A DNA stretch of 34,478 nt, taken from assembly GCA_024639405.1 (NCBI GenBank), contig JAHEIL010000019.1:1-34478 (forward strand), written 5' to 3'. Below are positions 15,324-22,944 of the stretch, piece after piece. The position numbers were made by a program, and so were the translations under genes. The stretch is from Crocinitomicaceae bacterium (GTDB lineage: Bacteria; Bacteroidota; Bacteroidia; Flavobacteriales_D; Crocinitomicaceae). The notes under the pieces were generated by a model, which saw only the letters and a list, made by a program, of their open reading frames with translations, did not search any database and was not told the origin of the DNA. Every line of letters starts with the position of its first letter. Positions within the stretch are counted from its first letter, which is position 1.

Positions 15324-15776
15324 ATGAAACACCTTCTCTTATTTTTAGTCATCAATTATGGTGGCTTGGCACTAGGTTCATTTTTGATGGGGAATCCTGC
15401 AACGAATGAATGGTATCAACTGCAAGACAAAGCACCTTGGACACCGCCTGGTTGGGTGTTTGGTGCTGCTTGGTTTTCCATCATGCTTTTTTATTCAATT
15501 TTCCTACAGCAACTGTTTAAAATAAGTTCGATAAATACCAAAAAAGTAAAATGGCTTTATGGTGTTTCTGTTTTGTTGAATGTTTGCTGGAATCCATTAT
15601 TCTTTGTGCATCATTGGATAGCTTTGGGTGTAGTAGTTTTACTTGCGCTGTTTTTTGTGCTGCTGCTTTTTGCTCGAATTGCACTGAAACAAAAACCAAT
15701 TTTAATTTTACTCATTTTGCCCTATTTGATTTGGATGCTCATCGCAATCTCTTTAAACGGCTATCTATTGAAGTGA
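15324..15776 (+). CDS. tspO: TspO/MBR family tryptophan-rich sensory protein
   Basis: From ATG 15324 the protein has 150 residues and about five membrane helices, matching the family in size and fold. The signature KAPWTPPGWVFGAAW spans residues 36-50 and corresponds to the conserved K-P-x-W-x-P-P-x-W-x-F pocket region, and a WNPLFF segment follows in the third helix. TspO proteins bind porphyrins and sterols in membranes and have been linked to tetrapyrrole handling and stress signalling, but the bacterial role varies. It is a single-gene unit with its own promoter and a perfect terminator. It lies in a window rich in heme-related genes but is not adjacent to any. Confidence 0.92.
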   Translation: MKHLLLFLVINYGGLALGSFLMGNPATNEWYQLQDKAPWTPPGWVFGAAWFSIMLFYSIFLQQLFKISSINTKKVKWLYGVSVLLNVCWNPLFFVHHWIALGVVVLLALFFVLLLFARIALKQKPILILLILPYLIWMLIAISLNGYLLK

Positions 15777-15804
15777 AAATTTTAACACATTAATAAATTA
15801 CTTT

Positions 15805-15835
15805 AAAAGCCTCAGAAAAATCTGAGGCTTTTTTG
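15805..15835 (+). terminator. Terminator after tspO
   Basis: A perfect 12-bp stem AAAAGCCTCAGA/TCTGAGGCTTTT with an AAAA loop and a trailing T run. Confidence 0.92.
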
Positions 15836-15860
15836 TTGTATTTATTTCTACCTTTATTCC

Positions 15861-16613
15861 ATGAATAACTTGTTGAAATTGAACTTTGTTTTGATTTTTC
15901 TATTAAATGGGAATTGCAGCTTTTCTCAAGAAGATAGAACGCGGTTATTAGCGGAAGAATTAAATTTAATCAATGATTTGGTCATTGGTGATTCAGCCTA
16001 TTTCTTTGAAGAAAATGAAACGGTTGAATTGACGGATTTTATTAGAATCGAATTGATTGATAGTCTGACTTACGCAGCGAAGAAAAAAGCAAAAATCGAT
16101 TTTATTACACGGGACACTTCAGTCATTCGGAAGATAGATGGATTGATATCGTTGCCGTGTAAAAATGCTCTTGCAACGTTTAAAGACAATCCCGTTGAAG
16201 TAGAATCCATTGCTATTCATACATATGTCGGACAATTAAAAGCGCTTAATAAATTCATCGTTCAAACAATGTATTGGGAAGAATATGATTTTAAATTTAT
16301 AGATAAAACAACCGGCGATACTACCAATTATTTTACAGGAATACCGCTGCTTTCTCCTTCCAAAAAACACCTTATAGAACTCACTGAAAATGTGTATTCA
16401 ATGACAACTGAAATTAGTTTGTTTACAGTAAAAAAGAATTCTATTGAACCCGTCTTTTTTGCCAATTTTTGCAAGTGGATGTTAGCAGAAGAAGGATTTT
16501 GGGCAAAAGATGGTAATTTCTACGCTGCTGTTAATAAAACCACTGAATTTTACACTGCATCAGGTGATGTTCGAAAACCAAACTATTTTTTAAAAATTGA
16601 ATTAAAGCATTAA
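15861..16613 (+). CDS. Secreted protein of unknown function
   Basis: The 250-residue protein starts at ATG 15861 with a signal peptide ending near CSFSQ, before EDRTRL. The residues before Cys (NGN) fit a lipobox poorly, so ordinary signal peptidase cleavage is more likely. The mature part is mixed charged/aromatic with no membrane helix, no T9SS tail and no motif I recognise. It contains RIELIDSLTYAAKKKAK and a DKTTGDTTNYF segment. It is probably periplasmic or on the inner face of the outer membrane. It stands alone between the tspO terminator and the antiporter gene, so context gives no function. Confidence 0.7.
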   Translation: MNNLLKLNFVLIFLLNGNCSFSQEDRTRLLAEELNLINDLVIGDSAYFFEENETVELTDFIRIELIDSLTYAAKKKAKIDFITRDTSVIRKIDGLISLPCKNALATFKDNPVEVESIAIHTYVGQLKALNKFIVQTMYWEEYDFKFIDKTTGDTTNYFTGIPLLSPSKKHLIELTENVYSMTTEISLFTVKKNSIEPVFFANFCKWMLAEEGFWAKDGNFYAAVNKTTEFYTASGDVRKPNYFLKIELKH

Positions 16614-16688
16614 AATCATTCCTGTTTTAATATTAAAAAATTAAAGTAAAATTAATGACGACATTTATTCTTTCAATTCAATTTTTTA

Positions 16689-16696
16689 TACTTTTG
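16689..16696 (+). promoter_or_regulatory. -7 element TACTTTTG upstream of the antiporter
   Basis: A TAnnTTTG match with a weak -33 (TTTA at 16664-16667). It predicts a start near 16702 and a leader of about 18 bases before ATG 16721. Confidence 0.4.
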
Positions 16697-16720
16697 TTGA
16701 ACTAATTTAATACTTCAATT

Positions 16721-17965
16721 ATGGAGATGGCCTTGCCTCATTTTGACTTACCATTCTTTACGAATTTATTGATTCTTTTGGTTGTAGCACGTGTATTGGG
16801 AGAGATCTTCGAGCGTTTCAAACAGCCCTCTATGATTGGTGAAATTATTGCAGGAATCATCTTAGGCCCAACAACCTTAAATTTAATTCACAGAACGGAT
16901 GAAATTAAAACAATTTCAGAATTAGGCGTCTTTTTATTAGTTATTATCGCTGGTTTAGAAATCAATTTTGACGATATTTTACGCTCACTCAAAGGCCGTA
17001 ACATTGTAATTTCTATAATGGCATTCTTCTTGCCGCTTTCTAGTGGATTTGCTGTGGGCTATTTTTTCGGAATGGAAGCAATGACAACTGTATTTATTGG
17101 ACTTTGCGTTGCGATTACAGCCTTGCCTGTTAGTATCCGAATATTAATGGATTTGGGTAAAATAAATTCAGAAATCGGTCAAAAAATAATCTCTGTTGCC
17201 ATCTTTGATGATGTATTGGCTCTTTCAATTTTAGGAGTAATCTTGAATATTAAAGATACCGATATGACAATGTCAACAATACTTTCTGTTGCTGCATTTT
17301 CGTTTGTCAAATTGATTATTTTCATTCTTTTACTTGTATTAGCATACAGAGGAATCAAATTGTTAAGTAAAAAAGAAAATTACCTTGAAAACAAATTGAA
17401 CGAATTACTGAAAGTATTAAAAGGAAAAGAATCGTTGTTTGCTTTATTCTTTGTATTTGTTTTAATTTTTGCAACTACAACCGAATCATTAGGTTTTCAT
17501 TTTATTATTGGATCTTTCTTTGCAGCGATGCTAATTAGTGAAAATTTAGTGGGTAAAACCCATTTACATGCTTTCCATAAAACTACCAATGGATTAGCAA
17601 TGGGGTTTTTAGCACCCATTTTTTTTGCCGGTATTGGCTTAGAATTTAATTTTGGCGCTATCCATAATTACGGTTTACTGTTTGCTGTTTTAGGCGTTTC
17701 CTATTTGTCTAAAATAATTGGCGGATATTTGGGTGGACGTTTTGCAGGATACAACTCCAAAATTTCTTTAACCATGGGAATTGGACTCAATGCGCGTGGA
17801 ATTATGGAATTGGTAATTGCTAACATTGCGTTTAAAAATGGTTTAATTGATGTTGAGATCTTCTCTATATTAGTTATTATGGGTGTAGTTACAACCTTGT
17901 CAACACCTATTCTACTTAAAAAGAGTTTTGCATATTCTGACAAATCAGAATTACCATCCAATTAA
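16721..17965 (+). CDS. Cation:proton antiporter, CPA2 (KefB/Na+-H+ exchanger) family
   Basis: The 414-residue inner-membrane protein has about 12-13 hydrophobic helices. Family markers are QPSMIGEIIAGIILGP near residue 35, LGVFLLVIIAGLEI near 70, and AIFDDVLALSILG with the ion-binding pair Asp163-Asp164. GLNARGIMELVIA near 350 is the second conserved core motif. CPA2 members exchange K+ or Na+ for protons in pH and ion homeostasis. The protein ends after the membrane domain and lacks the cytoplasmic RCK/TrkA-N domain of KefB/KefC, so it would not be gated by NAD(H) or glutathione through its own tail. The cation is not readable. It is transcribed alone. Confidence 0.92.
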   Translation: MEMALPHFDLPFFTNLLILLVVARVLGEIFERFKQPSMIGEIIAGIILGPTTLNLIHRTDEIKTISELGVFLLVIIAGLEINFDDILRSLKGRNIVISIMAFFLPLSSGFAVGYFFGMEAMTTVFIGLCVAITALPVSIRILMDLGKINSEIGQKIISVAIFDDVLALSILGVILNIKDTDMTMSTILSVAAFSFVKLIIFILLLVLAYRGIKLLSKKENYLENKLNELLKVLKGKESLFALFFVFVLIFATTTESLGFHFIIGSFFAAMLISENLVGKTHLHAFHKTTNGLAMGFLAPIFFAGIGLEFNFGAIHNYGLLFAVLGVSYLSKIIGGYLGGRFAGYNSKISLTMGIGLNARGIMELVIANIAFKNGLIDVEIFSILVIMGVVTTLSTPILLKKSFAYSDKSELPSN

Positions 17966-17967
17966 AC

Positions 17968-17990
17968 CTGATAACAATCAGTTTATTTAA
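17968..17990 (+). terminator. Weak terminator-like hairpin after the antiporter
   Basis: CTGAT-AACA-ATCAG followed by TTTATTT directly after the stop codon. The stem is only 5 bp (8 with a bulge), so efficiency is doubtful. Confidence 0.35.
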
Positions 17991-18082
17991 AATTTCTTCT
18001 TCTGTTTTTTTCTTTTTTTTTAAATGACCTTTGTTAGAGAATGATCGCCATTCTTTAATGATGCTAATTAAAAACTAAAAAA

Positions 18083-18466
18083 ATGAATGCAACTGCACCA
18101 ATTTATCAGCAACACGAAGAAAACACAACATGGGCAAACAGTTTACAATTTTACAAAGATGAAATTGTAATTTTAAGAGAACGTTTGTCTGAAATCGCTG
18201 TTAAAAATACCAACAAAGAAATTTTAGCAGAAGTGGAACATTTTCAAAATCAATTTATTATTCAACGCAATAACATTGATGAAATCATGCATTTAATCAA
18301 GCAAAATGAAAATGCAATCATAGCAGAAATCAACTCAAATCCTATTGCCGTTGATCATCGAAAAGTTAAAGCACATACAGAAGAAAAGGAACAGATGGAA
18401 TCTTTTGAAAAAACATTTAATGACTTGAGAGAAGAATACAATCGCTTTTCTGCAAAATGGATGTAA
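18083..18466 (+). CDS. Small cytoplasmic coiled-coil protein, unknown function
   Basis: The 127-residue protein has no signal peptide or membrane helix. It is strongly helical, with heptad-like Leu/Ile spacing over about residues 25-80 and 95-125 and few glycines or prolines, so a coiled-coil or helical-bundle oligomer is likely. Similar short helical proteins are common hypotheticals in Flavobacteriales, but I cannot name a family. It has its own upstream gap of 117 bases with a GACCTTTG sequence at 18026-18033 (one base off the -7 consensus) and is closed by a strong bidirectional terminator. Confidence 0.75.
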   Translation: MNATAPIYQQHEENTTWANSLQFYKDEIVILRERLSEIAVKNTNKEILAEVEHFQNQFIIQRNNIDEIMHLIKQNENAIIAEINSNPIAVDHRKVKAHTEEKEQMESFEKTFNDLREEYNRFSAKWM

Positions 18467-18486
18467 TGTCCTGCCTTTACAAAAAC

Positions 18487-18515
18487 AAAAAAGCCTCTAA
18501 CATGAGGCTTTTTTT
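18487..18515. terminator. Bidirectional terminator between coiled-coil gene and oxidase cluster
   Basis: The stem AAAAAAGCCTC/GAGGCTTTTTT with loop TAACAT has T runs on both strands. It serves the plus-strand gene and the end of the minus-strand oxidase operon. Confidence 0.9.
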
Positions 18516-18533
18516 ATGAAGTAGAATTTTTAG

Positions 18534-19106
18534 TTACGCATAAAAAGGAGCAACCATGATATAAACAATTACACCTGTTACAGCGACATACAACCAAATT
18601 GGGAATGTAAAGCGCGTCATACGTTTGTGCTTTTCATAATTACCTTGCCAAGCAGCTAAATACGTAAACAAAACCAATGGAATAACTGCCATACTCAAAA
18701 GTATGTGTGTTACCAATAAAAAATAGTAAACGTAAGCCATCCAACCAGCATTCATTTTTTCTAAAATATCTACTTTCCCATCATGATTGGTATCACCATA
18801 AAAAGTAGAGTCTGAAAAAACGTGATATGCAACATACAATACCAAGAATAAAATAGATAATAATAAGGCAAATCGAATCAACGAACGGTGTAAGGTAATA
18901 TTCTTTGATTTAATGGCTAGTAAAGCACGAATTAATACTAATGCTGTCAACGCGTTGATTCCAGCGTATACAGGCGGTAAAAACGATGCGTCGAAGCCTT
19001 CAATTTTGATTTTAAACAATGCAGCAACAACAACTGGTACTACAATCGACAAAGCGATAATCGCCATGCGCACTTTGGGTAATTTACTTTGATCTAACAA
19101 TTCCAT
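18534..19106 (-). CDS. DUF420 (CtaM/YozB-like) cytochrome oxidase assembly protein with EF-hand loop
   Basis: The 190-residue protein has five predicted membrane helices (about 14-31, 44-63, 76-95, 124-151, 168-187), matching DUF420. In Bacillus subtilis the DUF420 protein CtaM is needed for maturation of heme-copper oxidases. Its place as last gene of the oxidase cluster fits that role. Between helices 3 and 4 lies D105-T-N-H-D-G-K-V-D-I-L-E116, a complete 12-position EF-hand calcium loop (D, N, D, G, D, E at positions 1, 3, 5, 6, 9, 12), where relatives as I recall them have a short loop. By helix count it lies on the periplasmic side if the N-terminus is inside. The start overlaps the upstream SCO gene by 23 bases, indicating coupled translation. 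Confidence 0.88.
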   Translation of the reverse strand: MELLDQSKLPKVRMAIIALSIVVPVVVAALFKIKIEGFDASFLPPVYAGINALTALVLIRALLAIKSKNITLHRSLIRFALLLSILFLVLYVAYHVFSDSTFYGDTNHDGKVDILEKMNAGWMAYVYYFLLVTHILLSMAVIPLVLFTYLAAWQGNYEKHKRMTRFTFPIWLYVAVTGVIVYIMVAPFYA

Positions 19107-19749
19107 ATTCTTCTTTTAATAATAAACGAACGTCGTGTTCTAATTGTTTAACTTGTTTTATATCTGTTCCTAAATATACACCTCTCACAAATCCTTCTTT
19201 ATCGACTAAAGTAAATGCTCCTGAGTGGGCAAATCCACCTTCAGCTTCATCGTCTCTTCCTGCAAAGATTTGAAAATTTTCAATGCCTAACCGATGTGTT
19301 TCTGATTCATTTCCAGTTAAAAAATCCCAATTTTTAGCAGTGATCTGATAATGTTCTTTGTAACGTTTCAATTGCGAAGGTGTGTCAAAATCAGGATTAA
19401 TTGAAAACGACATGAATTGAATGTCATTAGATAAGTCCTTCAAATTAGCGTTTAATAAGCGTAGATTTTTTGTCATCTTCGGACAAATAGTCGGGCAACT
19501 TGTGAAAAAGAAATCTGCAATCCAAACTTTGCCTTTAAAGTCTGTTGACTTCTTCAGCAATGAATCTTGGTTTCTAAAATAAAAAAATGGAACCTTTGGA
19601 TAAAGTGTATCTGTTACTTCTTTTCCATCCACTAATTTATATTCAACATCAAAATTACCAATGAAAGGAAGAACCTTTTTTTTCTTATCCGTTGATTGAC
19701 ATGAAAAAATTACTAATAAACAAGAGAAAAAAACAACGAATTGTTTCAT
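19084..19749 (-). CDS. SCO1/SenC copper chaperone lipoprotein
   Basis: The 221-residue protein has a lipoprotein signal with Cys17 (VIFSC) and a thioredoxin-like fold. The copper-binding residues are all present: C85-P-T-I-C89 in FFTSCPTICPKM and His175 in GGFAHSGAF. SCO proteins deliver copper to, or reduce the thiols of, the CuA site in oxidase subunit II, which faces the periplasm. That subunit is not in the window but should be made by the same organism. It lies five bases after the second SCO-like gene and overlaps DUF420 by 23 bases. Confidence 0.94.
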   Translation of the reverse strand: MKQFVVFFSCLLVIFSCQSTDKKKKVLPFIGNFDVEYKLVDGKEVTDTLYPKVPFFYFRNQDSLLKKSTDFKGKVWIADFFFTSCPTICPKMTKNLRLLNANLKDLSNDIQFMSFSINPDFDTPSQLKRYKEHYQITAKNWDFLTGNESETHRLGIENFQIFAGRDDEAEGGFAHSGAFTLVDKEGFVRGVYLGTDIKQVKQLEHDVRLLLKEEYGIVRSK

Positions 19750-19754
19750 ACACG

Positions 19755-20438
19755 TTATTTTTGAAGTGACTTTTTACGGGCTTTATCGTATTGTTTTTGC
19801 AACAACGCAATGTGTTCTTTCATGCGGCGAACCATTCCTTCTGTTCTTCCTGAAAGGACCATGCGTAAATGATTTTGTTTATCTAATAACAACATCAATT
19901 CTTGAAATGCTTGACCTCCAAAATACTTTTTATCTTCCTGCAACAATGTTTTACCATTGTGCTTGAAATTATAAAGAGAGCGCACATCACCTGAGGCCAA
20001 AATCCATAAAGATGAATCATATTCTTCTACTTGATCTTTTAAAGCTGCTTGAACAGTCGATAAGTCTTTTAAAGGTTTACCCTGTCCGTCTGTAGCAAAA
20101 GAAATGATTTTCACTTTTTTCATTTTCTTGTGCTTGTTTTTACGAATGTGCTGGTAAATTGCCTGATCTAAATGCCATAATGAAATCGCACAGCTATCAG
20201 GGCAATTTTGTTGAATCGTTGTAATTACAACAATTTGATCTTTAAATTCTTTAGCTGAACGTTGATTTCCAGATGCGTCTGTAAAGGAGTATTCGATTGC
20301 TTTACCGTAATCATCTAATGTTTTAAACTTATGCTCACAGCTTTGCTGAGAAATAAAAACCAATAAAAAAGCCGGTCCGAATGTAAGTAAAAATGCGAAG
20401 ATTACTTTCAATCGACCGGCAGTGCTTTTCTTATGCAT
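19755..20438 (-). CDS. SCO-like thioredoxin-fold protein lacking the copper-ligand histidine
   Basis: The 227-residue protein has an N-terminal membrane anchor (about 10-30) and a SCO/thioredoxin-like domain with C79-P-D-S-C83 in TTIQQNCPDSCAIS. Aligning its GGQAFQELMLLLDKQNHLRM with the paralogue's GGFAHSGAFTLVDKEGFVRG puts Phe178 where the copper-ligand His is expected. Copper binding by the usual Cys2His site is therefore doubtful, and a thiol-disulfide role toward CuA or the sister SCO is a possible alternative. It sits six bases after the cox4 gene and five before the canonical SCO gene, so both are made together. Family membership is fairly sure and the role is inferred. Confidence 0.82.
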   Translation of the reverse strand: MHKKSTAGRLKVIFAFLLTFGPAFLLVFISQQSCEHKFKTLDDYGKAIEYSFTDASGNQRSAKEFKDQIVVITTIQQNCPDSCAISLWHLDQAIYQHIRKNKHKKMKKVKIISFATDGQGKPLKDLSTVQAALKDQVEEYDSSLWILASGDVRSLYNFKHNGKTLLQEDKKYFGGQAFQELMLLLDKQNHLRMVLSGRTEGMVRRMKEHIALLQKQYDKARKKSLQK

Positions 20439-20444
20439 CGTTCT

Positions 20445-20813
20445 TTATACTCCGTGAGATTTTAACACATCGTCTACATAAATACCTTCAGTTAATAAAA
20501 TGAAGATTAAGTATGCAATGAAAATAAAGTATGGAATCAAAATAACATAGCGCATCACTTTACGTTCGTCACCTAAGTGCATAAATGATAAAACAATGTA
20601 TGCAGCTTTTACTAATGTCAATGCAATAAATGACCATTTAACGATTGGCCAAATTGTAGTTCCTTGTTTTATAAACGCACCTAACAATACTTCTACAACA
20701 GTGATGATTGTCAATAAAGCGGTTACTTTCCAAATCTTTTTTCTTAGAACTTTTCCTTCTTCTTCACTGTGGTGTGCATCCAAAGAATATTCAATAACGT
20801 CGTCTCTTTCCAT
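20445..20813 (-). CDS. Cytochrome c oxidase subunit IV (prokaryotic caa3 type)
   Basis: The 122-residue protein has three membrane helices (about 29-47, 58-78, 88-108) and the conserved LSFMHLGDE after helix 2, typical of the small prokaryotic oxidase subunit IV (COX4_pro/CoxF type). It belongs to the inner-membrane oxidase complex and is not catalytic. It lies 19 bases after the second cox3 gene in the same run. Confidence 0.9.
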   Translation of the reverse strand: MERDDVIEYSLDAHHSEEEGKVLRKKIWKVTALLTIITVVEVLLGAFIKQGTTIWPIVKWSFIALTLVKAAYIVLSFMHLGDERKVMRYVILIPYFIFIAYLIFILLTEGIYVDDVLKSHGV

Positions 20814-20832
20814 ATCTATATTTTTACGAGAA

Positions 20833-21858
20833 TTAAACTAAATAGAAGAAGGTAAATACAAATACCCATACCAAATCCACAAAGTGCCAGTATAATCCAG
20901 TTTTTTCAACCATCTCATAATGTCCTCTTTTGTGGTATGTTCCAGCAATAACACCTAACAAAATAATGATGTTGATAATTACTCCTGAGAATACGTGGAA
21001 ACCATGGAATCCAGTAATAAAGAAAAAGAATTGTCCGTATTGTTGAGGACCATATTCGTTTTGCTCTAAATTAGCTCCGTAAATTACTTTGTGAGGCGTA
21101 CCACTATAAATTGCTTCGTAGTACATTTTCTCAGCATTTTTACCGTGAATTTTTGTACCAACTTTATTCGTTTTACCATCTTTTTTGATGATTAATTCCA
21201 TGTGTTGATCAGCTTCTTTCGTGATTTTAGCTTTTGAACCATCGTGTAAAGTAATTACACCATCGTTAATTTTACCAGCTTCAACTGCATGTTGGAATTG
21301 GTGCATCAAATCATCTTTGATAACCGCTCCTTTTGCATGGTGAGATCCTGCTTCAATCACTGTGAAGTTTTTAATTTCTCCAAAATGACCTCTAACAATT
21401 GCTTGTGACCCATCAACTAATTCAACTTTTCCAAATTCAGAACCGTGAATAAAGTGACTCCACTCCCACGCTTGTGAACCAACGAAGAAAAATCCACCAA
21501 TGATAGTTGCAACCATCCATTTGATAACACCTTTTTTATCCATACGATGACCAGCTTCAACTGCTAATACCATCGTTACAGATGAAACGATCAAAATAAA
21601 CGTCATCAAAGCCACATACAATAATGGGAAACCGTGACCTAAAAATGGCATTGAATTAAATGTTTCCTCACCGATCGGCCAAGCATCTTGTGCATCGTGA
21701 CGTGTGAAACCATAAGCAATTAGTAAGCCTCCAAATGTCAGCGCATCCGACACTAAGAAGAACCACATCATTAACTTTCCATAACTCGTACTGAACGGAG
21801 AAATTTTCCCTCCCCAAAGCGTACTCGTATCAATTTGTTTAGAAGCGTGTCCTGACAT
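20833..21858 (-). CDS. Cytochrome c oxidase subunit III with ~130-residue periplasmic insert
   Basis: The 341-residue protein has the five-helix core of bacterial subunit III: FFLVSDALTFGGLLIAYG near 33-50, GSQAWEWSHFI at 127-137, FFFITGFHGFHVFSG at 278-292 and GLYWHFVDLVWVFVF at 321-335. Typical bacterial subunits of this kind are about 200 residues. Residues about 140-272, between the third and fourth helices, are an added hydrophilic domain rich in His, Lys and Gly that should face the periplasm. It follows another subunit III gene by 21 bases. Subunit III supports stability and proton uptake of the oxidase. The insert's job is unknown, but docking to cytochrome c or alternative complex III is a testable idea. 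Confidence 0.92.
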   Translation of the reverse strand: MSGHASKQIDTSTLWGGKISPFSTSYGKLMMWFFLVSDALTFGGLLIAYGFTRHDAQDAWPIGEETFNSMPFLGHGFPLLYVALMTFILIVSSVTMVLAVEAGHRMDKKGVIKWMVATIIGGFFFVGSQAWEWSHFIHGSEFGKVELVDGSQAIVRGHFGEIKNFTVIEAGSHHAKGAVIKDDLMHQFQHAVEAGKINDGVITLHDGSKAKITKEADQHMELIIKKDGKTNKVGTKIHGKNAEKMYYEAIYSGTPHKVIYGANLEQNEYGPQQYGQFFFFITGFHGFHVFSGVIINIIILLGVIAGTYHKRGHYEMVEKTGLYWHFVDLVWVFVFTFFYLV

Positions 21859-21879
21859 AATAAAAAATTTTATGCAAGT

Positions 21880-22938
21880 TTAGTGAATAAAAATCAAAAA
21901 TAGCAATAAATAGACCCATAATAGACCTAAAAAGTGCCAAAAAATTGCACCTAGTCTTAAACTCAAATGCTCTTCTTTGTTAAATCTTCCTGAAAATGAA
22001 CCAATTACCATTTTTATCAAATAAATTAGTGTTCCTAAAATATGTAATAAATGTAAAAAAGTTATAATGTAAAAATAAGAAGTTGCAGAATCTGCTGTTT
22101 CCATTGCTTTTATTTGAAGGTATTTCGACAATCTTTTACCTTCAAAGTACAAACTTCTTTCTTGATATGTCAATGCTTTTCCTTTAAAATAAATTTGAAA
22201 ATCTTTGCCTAATTCTCCTTTGTTGAAGAAATCTACACGACCATCTCTCACGTTGATTGCTAAATCTTTCAAACGAAGCTGATCTACGTATTGAATTTCT
22301 GTTCCATCAGGTTTACACAATTTTCCATTGATTAAGCCCAAAGGTTGATTGTTGTAATACAAAATGAATGTTTTACCATAATTTGTCACGTTAAATGACG
22401 TGTTTTGTTTCAAGTTAACAAATTGTCCCATGAAATCTTGATACGCTTTCATTTGTTGTTCGTTCATCGATTTTCCAGCATATACATAATGATTGCCATC
22501 TACTTCTAAAAATACGCCCTTGTACTTCACTTCGTAATAATCACCATATCTACCATCGGTAACGATGATGTGATTGTTCACTGCATGAGCACCCATTTTT
22601 GTTAAGTCTTTATACCCTTCAAATTGGAAATATGCAAACGCAATTCCTGTAAGTAAGGTCAATGAAATATGCAATTTTAATTGTCCAATAGCTCCTTTTT
22701 TAACTGAAACAATCGCTAATTGTAAAAAGATACTACTCAATAGAATAAACGCTGTGCTGATCCAAAAAGAAGTTGGTAATGGATATTTCAACCAAAATGA
22801 ATCCCCCATAGAAACGATGTAAGCCGATGTAAAACCAGCAAACAACATGATAATACTGAAAATACTTACGTAAACTAAATTCTTTTTAGCTTTTTCTTTT
22901 ACTTCTGGTGATAAGTCTTTGTAAACATCTGTTTTCAT
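21880..22938 (-). CDS. Second cytochrome c oxidase subunit III-like protein with ~170-residue periplasmic insert
   Basis: The 352-residue protein shows a divergent subunit III core: helices near 22-42, 58-78, 88-107, 285-312 and 329-350, with FLHLLHILGTLIYL and FWHFLGLLWVYLLLF matching the last two helices. Residues about 113-284 form a hydrophilic insert with repeated short beta-like phrases (YKGVFLEVDGNHYVYAGK, YYNNQPLGLINGKLC, YFKGKALTYQ), unlike the insert of the neighbouring paralogue but in the same loop. It lies six bases after ctaB and 21 before the other subunit III gene. Two adjacent subunit III genes are known from Bacteroidota. Here both are enlarged at the same site. Confidence 0.87.
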   Translation of the reverse strand: MKTDVYKDLSPEVKEKAKKNLVYVSIFSIIMLFAGFTSAYIVSMGDSFWLKYPLPTSFWISTAFILLSSIFLQLAIVSVKKGAIGQLKLHISLTLLTGIAFAYFQFEGYKDLTKMGAHAVNNHIIVTDGRYGDYYEVKYKGVFLEVDGNHYVYAGKSMNEQQMKAYQDFMGQFVNLKQNTSFNVTNYGKTFILYYNNQPLGLINGKLCKPDGTEIQYVDQLRLKDLAINVRDGRVDFFNKGELGKDFQIYFKGKALTYQERSLYFEGKRLSKYLQIKAMETADSATSYFYIITFLHLLHILGTLIYLIKMVIGSFSGRFNKEEHLSLRLGAIFWHFLGLLWVYLLLFLIFIH

Positions 22939-22944
22939 AATTCA

